Source: a virus. Taken from it: DNA of 20,409 bases. A model generated the notes under the pieces. That model made no database searches. It saw only the letters and a list, made by a program, of their open reading frames with translations, and was not told the origin of the DNA. Below, in pieces: positions 1 through 5,336 of this stretch (position 1 is the stretch's first letter; each line of letters starts with the position of its first letter). The position numbers were made by a program, and so were the translations under genes. The stretch is from IMG/VR virus record IMGVR_UViG_3300045996_003055, positions 1 through 20,409 of that record; one strand, 5' to 3'.

Positions 1-58
1 GTGGACGCGCGAGTCCGAAGCTTCACGCGGGTGACACCTTCAAAGGTAGGTACGCACC

Positions 59-643
59 ATGGCCGATGACGGAATGCTGTCCATTCGCGCCTACGCGAAG
101 CACCGCGGCTGCAGCGATGGCGCGGTGCGCAAGGCCATAGAGAAAGGGAAGATACACGCGACGGGCTCGGGGAAGGAGACGCGCATCGACCCCGTCGCCG
201 CCGACGCCGAATGGGCGGCGAACACGCGTACCCCGGTGCGTACCAAGGCAGAAGGTGCGCACGATGGTGCGCACCTGCGCACCGAGGCCGAGGGATCGCG
301 CTACAAGTACGCACGCGAGCTCGACAACGCGGCCGCCAGCGACGAGTCCAAGGCGGACGCGGAGCGCCGGAAGGAAGTCGCGCTCGCGAACATCCGGGAG
401 CACGAATACCGGATCAAGAGCGGCACCAGCGTTGACCGCCAGGCAGTGACGGACGCGTGGTTTGCAGTCGCGCGCAACGCGCGGGATCAGCTGATGGGCG
501 TGGTGGACCGGCTCGCGCTGCGGCTCTACCTCACGCCGGAGCAGACCGAGATCGTGACGGAGGAGATGCGCGGCGTCCTCGTCCAGCTGGCGAAGGAGAC
601 GCCCGGTCTTGGCGACCCGCTCCCCGAACCCGTAGAGATGTGA
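59..643 (+). CDS. Terminase small subunit (Nu1-like)
   Basis: This 194-residue protein is probably the DNA-recognition subunit of the packaging motor, which binds the phage packaging site and hands DNA to the large subunit. The N-terminus (about residues 7-48) reads like a winged helix-turn-helix of the Nu1/excisionase type, with LSIRAYAKHRGCSDGAVRKA followed by a wing-like segment rich in K, G and T. A charged helical middle (about 75-140) and a helical C-terminus (about 145-190, DAWFAVARNARDQLMGVVDR) follow, as in oligomerising small terminases. The ATG lies 8 nt after an AAAGGTAGG ribosome binding site (42-50). The stop overlaps the GTG start of the large terminase as GTGA. Position directly before a GpA-type terminase strongly supports the call. 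The exact family is inferred from pattern and context. Confidence 0.8.
   Translation: MADDGMLSIRAYAKHRGCSDGAVRKAIEKGKIHATGSGKETRIDPVAADAEWAANTRTPVRTKAEGAHDGAHLRTEAEGSRYKYARELDNAAASDESKADAERRKEVALANIREHEYRIKSGTSVDRQAVTDAWFAVARNARDQLMGVVDRLALRLYLTPEQTEIVTEEMRGVLVQLAKETPGLGDPLPEPVEM
255..282 (+). repeat. Short palindromic repeats GTGCGCAC inside the small terminase gene
   Basis: The 8-bp palindrome GTGCGCAC occurs at 255-262 and 267-274, a 12-bp period, and a 7-bp partial copy TGCGCAC follows at 276-282. The segment encodes a short linker with the local repeat RTKAEG / RTEAEG just after the DNA-binding domain. The repeats are visible directly. A role as a packaging-initiation site is only a possibility. 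Confidence 0.5.
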
Positions 644-2676
644 TCGCCTTCGCCGCGCCCCAGGAGACGGACGTCTCCGACCTGCTGCAGGCGGCGGGGT
701 TCGGCTTCGAGCCGGACCCCGATCTGCGCTGTGACGAGTGGGCGGAGCAGCGGCGATACCTCACCCGGGACGACAGCAAGGTCACCGGGCTCTACAAGTT
801 CGACCCGATCCCGTGGGCGCGTGACATTGCCCGCGCCCTCTCCCCGCAGGTCCGGATCCGGCGCGTGGTCTGGCGGTCCTCCAGCCAGACCGCGAAGACG
901 GCCATGGGGCTGAACTTCATCGGCTGCGCGGTGGACATTTCGCCGGGTCCTATCCTCATCGTCCAGCCGACACAGAGCACGGCGAAGACGTTCAGCACGC
1001 AGCGGCTGCGGCCGATGATCCGCGCCAGCCCCACGCTCCGGGAGAAGGTCAAGGACGGGAAGGGGCGGGACGGCGGGAACAGCACGTTCGAGAAGCAGTT
1101 CGCCGGCGGCGCGATCTTCATCGCATGGGCGGGCTCGGCTGACGAGCTTGCGTCCAAGCCCATCCGCTACATCATGGCGGACGAAGTATCGAAGTGGCGG
1201 CGCAACCTGGACAACCAGGGTGATGCACTCGCCCAGGCCGTACAGCGCACGCAGAACTACGGCCCGGACGCGAAGGTCTTCATCCCCTCCACGCCCACGG
1301 AGGAGGGCAGCTGCACCGTCACCGAAGAGTACGAGGCCGGGGATCAGCGAAAGATCGAGGTTCCCTGCCCCCACTGCGACGGGTTTCAGCAGTTGGAGTG
1401 GGAGCAAATCCATTGGGAAAAGAAGGAGGTGAACGGCCGCAAAGTTCACCTGACGGACACGGCGGCCTACTTCTGCAAGCTGTGCGGCAGCGAGTGGACG
1501 GACGCGGAGCGCCTGGCCGCGATCCAGCGCTACCGGTGGGTCGCCCACCGCTGGGGCGGGATCGACGGGAACGTGCGCGTACTCACGCCCGAGGACGCCT
1601 GTATCGCCCCGGGCGGCGTAGCGAGTTTCGATTCCTGGTGCCTCTACACCCCGTGGGAGAACCCCGTCTCCCTGGCCGCGGAGTTCGTGAAGTGCATCGG
1701 GCACCCGGACAAAATGCGGGCCTTCGTGAACCTGAAGCTCGGCCGGCCGTACAAGCCCGCCGCGATCGAGTTCGACGCCCGGGACCTGATGGGCCGCCGG
1801 CGGGCGTTCGCGGCGGAGGTGCCCGAATTCGTCGCGCTGCTGACGGCGAGCGTGGACGTCCAGGGCGACCGCCTGGAGGTGTTGCTGATGGGGTGGGGCG
1901 CGGGGGAGGAGTCCGCCGTCATCTTGCACACCCGCATCCATGGCGACCCCGAGCAGGCGGAGGTGTGGCAGCGGCTTGAGTCGATCATCACCAAGCGATA
2001 CACGCACGAGCTCGGCGGCACGATCCGCGTCCGCATGGTCTGCTGCGACGGCAGACACAAGCCCGAGGCAGTCGCGAAGTTTGTCCGCCCGCGGGAGCAC
2101 AGGCCCTCCGCTACGGTGTCCGCCATCCATGGCCACGACAACCGCGCAAAGGAGCTGATCCACCGCCCGGAGAAGCCCAACAAGTTCGGGATCAAGCCGG
2201 TCACTCTGGCGACGCACCAGCTGAAAGACACGATGCTGCCGCGGCTCCTGAAGTCCGAACCGGGCCCCGGATACATCCATTTCGCCGCACAGGACAGCCG
2301 CATCGAGGGCATGGACGCTAACTTTTTTGAGCAGTTCAGCCATGAAAAACGGGTGAAGGAGCGCAACACGAAGGGGCGGTACGAGTGGCGGTGGAAGGCG
2401 ATCCACGAGCGCACGGAGGCCATCGACCTCATGTGCTACGCCTACGCCGCGCTCCTGCTGCTGGGCCCTGCTGTGTATGAGAACCTGGAGCGCTGGCACC
2501 GCCGCCTCGCCCGGCGCGCGGCGACGTCGGTTGCTGCCGAGGACGCCGTCCCGGCCCCTGTCGCGGAGCCCGTTGCGGATCAGCCCGCAGCGGGGAAGAA
2601 GCGGGCGGCGCGTGCGAAGCCGGCGAAGCCGGGCCCTGGCCGGTCCGGCAGCTGGGCGACGAGGGGCATTCGCTGA
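640..2676 (+). CDS. Terminase large subunit (GpA family ATPase/nuclease)
   Basis: This is the ATP-driven motor and nuclease that packages DNA into proheads. The GTG at 640 overlaps the upstream stop as GTGA and gives 678 residues, close to lambda gpA. Upstream in-frame codons lie inside the small-subunit gene. The ATPase domain shows a degenerate Walker A (SSQTAKT, about residues 81-87), a conserved segment ILIVQPTQSTAKTFS (105-119) and a Walker B, YIMADEVSKW (177-186). A zinc-ribbon pair follows: CPHC (243-246) and CKLC (279-282). The nuclease domain carries acidic residues D406 (SVDVQGD), D470 (VCCDGRHK) and D596 (RTEAIDLMCYAYAALLLLG), the last in a typical GpA ending. A basic Ala/Pro/Lys tail (about 635-678) may contact the portal or prohead. 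Family assignment is firm; the catalytic residues are inferred from position. Confidence 0.95.
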   Translation: MIAFAAPQETDVSDLLQAAGFGFEPDPDLRCDEWAEQRRYLTRDDSKVTGLYKFDPIPWARDIARALSPQVRIRRVVWRSSSQTAKTAMGLNFIGCAVDISPGPILIVQPTQSTAKTFSTQRLRPMIRASPTLREKVKDGKGRDGGNSTFEKQFAGGAIFIAWAGSADELASKPIRYIMADEVSKWRRNLDNQGDALAQAVQRTQNYGPDAKVFIPSTPTEEGSCTVTEEYEAGDQRKIEVPCPHCDGFQQLEWEQIHWEKKEVNGRKVHLTDTAAYFCKLCGSEWTDAERLAAIQRYRWVAHRWGGIDGNVRVLTPEDACIAPGGVASFDSWCLYTPWENPVSLAAEFVKCIGHPDKMRAFVNLKLGRPYKPAAIEFDARDLMGRRRAFAAEVPEFVALLTASVDVQGDRLEVLLMGWGAGEESAVILHTRIHGDPEQAEVWQRLESIITKRYTHELGGTIRVRMVCCDGRHKPEAVAKFVRPREHRPSATVSAIHGHDNRAKELIHRPEKPNKFGIKPVTLATHQLKDTMLPRLLKSEPGPGYIHFAAQDSRIEGMDANFFEQFSHEKRVKERNTKGRYEWRWKAIHERTEAIDLMCYAYAALLLLGPAVYENLERWHRRLARRAATSVAAEDAVPAPVAEPVADQPAAGKKRAARAKPAKPGPGRSGSWATRGIR

Positions 2677-2683
2677 CCCGTCG

Positions 2684-2744
2684 CGCCAACTTGCACACTC
2701 ACTTGTGCAAGTTTCGCCAACTTGCACGAGCACGTGTGCAAGTT
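2684..2744. repeat. Two tandem 30-nt dyad-symmetric repeats, 31-bp period
   Basis: Unit 1 (2684-2713) and unit 2 (2715-2744) both begin CGCCAACTTGCAC and end GTGCAAGTT, with one base between them. The 7-8 bases in the centre differ. Each unit is itself an inverted repeat: arms 2688-2697 and 2704-2713 (10 bp) in unit 1, arms 2719-2727 and 2736-2744 (9 bp) in unit 2. A 31-bp period is about three helical turns and places both dyads on the same DNA face, as expected for paired operators bound by dimers. Conserved arms with diverged centres point to protein binding. Confidence 0.8.
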
Positions 2745-2758
2745 ACTGCACGCATTCC

Positions 2759-2772
2759 TTTCCCCGGGGAAA
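2759..2772. repeat. 14-bp perfect palindrome TTTCCCCGGGGAAA
   Basis: This is a perfect palindrome within the control island. A close relative, TTTCCCAGGGGAA, lies at 10733-10745 just before the tape-measure gene, and both are followed by a CGG. It could be a binding site shared by two late-gene control points. With only two copies seen, chance in GC-rich DNA is not excluded. Confidence 0.4.
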
Positions 2773-2782
2773 CGGCGCGCGG

Positions 2783-2807
2783 CTCACTGGCGAAAAACGC
2801 CAGTGAG
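2783..2807. repeat. Perfect 10-bp hairpin with A5 loop
   Basis: Arm CTCACTGGCG (2783-2792) and its exact complement CGCCAGTGAG (2798-2807) flank a loop of five A residues. No T-run follows, so it is not a standard intrinsic terminator in the plus direction. It could be an RNA element, such as an antitermination (boxB-like) hairpin, or a protein site. This is inference. Confidence 0.5.
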
Positions 2808-2838
2808 AAATTCAGCGCGCAGAGGGGGATCAAGGGTC

Positions 2839-2866
2839 TTGTGTGAGGCGCGTCCATAGATAATAT
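2839..2866 (+). promoter_or_regulatory. Possible sigma-70-type promoter
   Basis: TTGTGT (2839-2844) and TAATAT (2861-2866) are separated by 16 bp, in one of the few AT-rich patches of the window. Transcription would begin around 2873 and meet the terminator at 2891-2931 almost at once. The match is weak at the -35 box, so this is only a candidate. Confidence 0.3.
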
Positions 2867-2890
2867 TTGATCCCGACCATGTGAGGCCAA

Positions 2891-2931
2891 GCCTCCGAAC
2901 CCGCCATCCCCGGCGGGCTCGGAGGCTTTTT
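2891..2931 (+). terminator. Rho-independent terminator
   Basis: A 15-bp stem pairs 2891-2905 (GCCTCCGAACCCGCC) with 2912-2926 (GGCGGGCTCGGAGGC) with a single A-C mismatch. The loop is 6 nt (2906-2911) and five T residues follow (2927-2931). It ends transcription after the terminase genes, or acts as an attenuator before the head genes. Its location within a collinear late gene run is unusual. Confidence 0.8.
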
Positions 2932-2969
2932 GCGTTTGCGGCCTGCGCCCCCCCTCGCCCCGGGCCCCG

Positions 2970-3209
2970 ATGTCACACACCGCCGCCGTCTCCACCCTGA
3001 AGGAGCGCGCCGCGTTCCTGCGCCAGGACGCCGCTACCCTGATGGACAGCGCTGCTTCGGCGAGCACCCGCGCCGCGCGGTGCACCGAGGAGGCCCAGCG
3101 GCACCTGGCGGACGCCGCCGCGCTCGATGCCGCCGTGCTGGAGCTGGAGCGGACGCAGGCCACGACCGGCTCCGCGAACACCGTCCGCGCCAGCTTCACG
3201 CTGTCGTGA
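2970..3209 (+). CDS. Small Ala-rich helical phage protein, unknown function
   Basis: This 79-residue protein is about one third alanine. Its charged heptad-like pattern (LKERAAFLRQDAATLMDSAA, then ALDAAVLELERTQ) suggests one long helix or coiled coil. Codons have the strong G/C third-position bias of neighbouring genes, and the stop overlaps the next gene's GTG as GTGA, so it is likely real. No clear ribosome binding site precedes the ATG; the upstream sequence is C-rich. It sits where lambda has gpW but lacks gpW features, which appear in the next gene. It may be a small head or assembly factor. No family is recognised. Confidence 0.6.
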   Translation: MSHTAAVSTLKERAAFLRQDAATLMDSAASASTRAARCTEEAQRHLADAAALDAAVLELERTQATTGSANTVRASFTLS

Positions 3210-3751
3210 GCCTCGATCGGGAGCCCACCCGCCTCGCCGCCGGCGACACGTGGACGTGGAGCCGTACGCTGCCGGACTACCCGGCCGCGGACGGCTGGCT
3301 GCTGCGGTACTACGCGCGGCCCTCCGTCGGCACTGGCCTGGAGACGGAGGCGGCTGAGGTGACGGTGGACGGCGATACCTGGACCGTGTCGGTCCCCAGC
3401 TCCCGCACCGGCGTCCTGACGGCGGGCACGTTCCGCCTCGCGGGCTACGTCTCCCGCGGGACCGATCGCCACGAGGTCTACGCCGGCGTGCTGCGCGTTA
3501 CGCCCAACTTCGCATCCGGCGACGCCACGGCCGCCCTGAGCACGGATGAGCAGCTGCTCGACGTGCTGTCCGCCGCTGTGGCCGGGCGCCTCTCCAGCGA
3601 CATCGCGGAGACTTACACCATCGACGGTGTGGCCGTAGCGAAGATCCCTGCGCGCGATCTGGCGCGGATGCTGGCGGAGGTACGCTCGCGTTTGCGCCGG
3701 CGCCGCACGGGGAAGCTGACGCAGACCGTGAAGGTGCGCTATGGCAGGTAG
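3206..3751 (+). CDS. Head-tail connector protein with N-terminal beta domain and gpW-like C-terminus
   Basis: The chosen start is GTG 3206, overlapping the upstream stop (GTGA), giving 181 residues. The frame is open further upstream, but that part lies inside the preceding gene. Residues 1-100 look like a beta-sandwich (AAGDTWTWSRTLPDYPAADG, then DGDTWTVSVPSSRTG, then GTFRLAGYVSR). Residues 117-167 resemble gpW-type connectors: two helices around a short hairpin (SDIAETYTIDGVAVAKIPARDLARMLAEV). Its place before the portal fits a protein that closes the filled head or joins head to tail. The C-terminus overlaps the portal start by 11 nt. The gpW relationship is by pattern only; the N-terminal domain is not recognised. 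Confidence 0.55.
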   Translation: MSLDREPTRLAAGDTWTWSRTLPDYPAADGWLLRYYARPSVGTGLETEAAEVTVDGDTWTVSVPSSRTGVLTAGTFRLAGYVSRGTDRHEVYAGVLRVTPNFASGDATAALSTDEQLLDVLSAAVAGRLSSDIAETYTIDGVAVAKIPARDLARMLAEVRSRLRRRRTGKLTQTVKVRYGR

Positions 3752-5336
3752 GCTCCTGAGCCTGGCAGGCGCGCGGCGCGCCATGGCGGCGGACATCGCT
3801 GCCGCGCCGACCCCCCCGCGAAGGCCGCGCCGGGCGCCGCGCGGGGCCCGCAGCGCATACGCCGGCGCTCGCATGGGGGACGGCATCGTGGAGTGGGCAT
3901 TCTCCGCGATCCAGTCGGCAGACCAGGAGCTGCGCGGGGACCTCACGGCCCTGCGTGGAAACTCGCGGAATCACTGCCGCAACGACCCGTACGGGCGCCG
4001 CTTCGTGAACGAGGTGGCGCTCAACACCGTAGGCCCTGGCGGAATCCGCATGCAGTCCCAGGTCCGTACCGGCGACGACGCCGCAGACCTGGCCTGGAAC
4101 GCTGAGGTGGAAGCCGCATGGCTCGGCTGGGCGGAGGACAAGGTCACGGCGGACGGCCGCATGGACTGGTGGCAGCTGCTGACGCACGTGGCCACCACGG
4201 AGCCGCAGGACGGAGAGATCCTGATCCGCATGCTCCCCGGCTTCGCGGACAACCCCTACGGCTTCGCCCTGCAGGTCATCGACCCGGATCAGCTGGACCA
4301 CACGCTGAACCGGCCGGCCGCCTTCAACAGCGCCGGGCAGCGAATCCAGAACGCCATCCGCATGGGCGTGGAGGTGAACGAGTGGGGGAAGCCGGTGGCG
4401 TACTGGATTCACCCGACCCACCCCACGGACCGCCAGCAGTACGGCGTGCAGCGTTTCGACCCGGTGCGGGTGCCCGCGCACCTGATGATCCATGACTACC
4501 TCTCCGTGCGCGTGGGACAGACGCGCGGCGTGCCCTGGCTGGCCCCCGTGCTGCGCCGCGGGCGGCTGCGCGATTCGTTCGAGGAGGCGGCCGTCGTCAA
4601 CGCCAGAATCGGCGCGTCCAAAATCGGGCTGCTCCAGGAGGAGCCCAGCGCGGTCCTGGACCCGAACGACGACGAGGACGAGGAGGAGGCGGGGGGCGGC
4701 GCGCCGCCGTTCAGCATGGACCCGGAGCCGGGCACGTGGGAGATCCTGCCGGTCGGCGTGAAGCCCGTAGAGAACGGGTGGAATCCGCTCTATCCCAACG
4801 GGGAATACGAGCCTTTCGTCCGCGCCTCGCTCGGTGCCGAGGCGGCCGGGATGCTCATCTCCTACATGACGCTCACGGGGGACCTGAAGCAGACGTCCTT
4901 CAGCTCCGGGCGCATCGGTCTGCTGAGCGAGCGCGATATGTGGCGCGTCGCTCACCGCCGGAAAATCGCGAACATCTGCCGACCGGTGATGCGGGCGTGG
5001 GCGCCATGGGCGCGCACGTCGGGGATGCTGAGGGTGCCCGAGGCGGTGTTCCCCGCCGACCGGCCGCCGGTGCGCTGGCAGGGGCGCGGGTGGCAGTGGG
5101 TCGATCCCAAAAACGACGTCACCGCGCAGTCGGCCGCGGTGGACAACATCATGGGCAGCCGCACGCTGTCCCTGGGGGAGCAGGGGATCGACTTCGAGGA
5201 CGTTGCCCAGGACATCGCCCGTGAGGAGGCGATCATGGAGCGGCTGAAGATCAAGCCGCGATCACCCGCGGCCGCGCAGCAGCCCGCACCGGCGGACGCC
5301 GGTGCGACGAACCCTGACGCCGAGGAAGACGAATGA
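3741..5336 (+). CDS. Portal protein (lambda gpB family)
   Basis: This 531-residue protein forms the dodecameric ring at the capsid vertex through which DNA enters and leaves. After a basic Pro/Arg-rich N-terminus (about 1-45), the conserved lambda-portal segment appears: a region of helical spacing, then LRGDLTALRGNSRNHCRNDP and VALNTVGPGGIRMQSQV (about 58-110). Later come GEILIRMLPG, a PDQLDH segment, and the TSFSSGRIGLLSERDMWR-type region near residue 395, typical of this family. The C-terminus is acidic and Ala/Pro-rich. Length matches gpB (533). The ATG at 3741 overlaps the preceding gene; ATG 3783 is an alternative that would lose 14 residues. The last bases overlap the next ATG (ATGA). 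Confidence 0.93.
   Translation: MAGRLLSLAGARRAMAADIAAAPTPPRRPRRAPRGARSAYAGARMGDGIVEWAFSAIQSADQELRGDLTALRGNSRNHCRNDPYGRRFVNEVALNTVGPGGIRMQSQVRTGDDAADLAWNAEVEAAWLGWAEDKVTADGRMDWWQLLTHVATTEPQDGEILIRMLPGFADNPYGFALQVIDPDQLDHTLNRPAAFNSAGQRIQNAIRMGVEVNEWGKPVAYWIHPTHPTDRQQYGVQRFDPVRVPAHLMIHDYLSVRVGQTRGVPWLAPVLRRGRLRDSFEEAAVVNARIGASKIGLLQEEPSAVLDPNDDEDEEEAGGGAPPFSMDPEPGTWEILPVGVKPVENGWNPLYPNGEYEPFVRASLGAEAAGMLISYMTLTGDLKQTSFSSGRIGLLSERDMWRVAHRRKIANICRPVMRAWAPWARTSGMLRVPEAVFPADRPPVRWQGRGWQWVDPKNDVTAQSAAVDNIMGSRTLSLGEQGIDFEDVAQDIAREEAIMERLKIKPRSPAAAQQPAPADAGATNPDAEEDE

Larger units (their letters stand above)
2677..2969 (+). promoter_or_regulatory. Non-coding control island between terminase and head genes
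   Basis: This stretch of about 290 bp has no convincing protein-coding gene, while neighbouring genes overlap or nearly touch. In order it contains two 30-nt dyads (2684-2744), a 14-bp palindrome (2759-2772), a perfect hairpin with an A5 loop (2783-2807), a promoter-like sequence (2839-2866) inside an 8-bp inverted repeat (2826-2833 with 2867-2874), and a rho-independent terminator (2891-2931). A C-rich stretch leads to the next start. The arrangement suggests regulated transcription or packaging, but the sequence alone does not show which. Confidence 0.65.

Noticed and set aside
2323-2328. Second T6 run, in the large terminase gene, as a frameshift site
   Set aside because: The frame reads AAC TTT TTT GAG, so the base before the first TTT is C and the X-XXY-YYZ pattern fails. 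There is no benefit from a shift inside this intact gene.
526-2733. 735-codon minus-strand ORF opposite the large terminase gene
   Set aside because: The plus strand encodes an unmistakable GpA terminase. The antisense product is low-complexity and Arg/Leu-rich.
2684-2744. CRISPR array
   Set aside because: Only two units, each with internal dyad symmetry and a one-base separation, so there are no spacers of usual length and no cas genes.
2821-2931. tRNA or integration site remnant in the island
   Set aside because: No cloverleaf, no T-loop-like GGTTCGAATCC motif, and no integrase nearby. The GGGATCAA / TTGATCCC pair is inverted, not the direct repeat expected of att sites.
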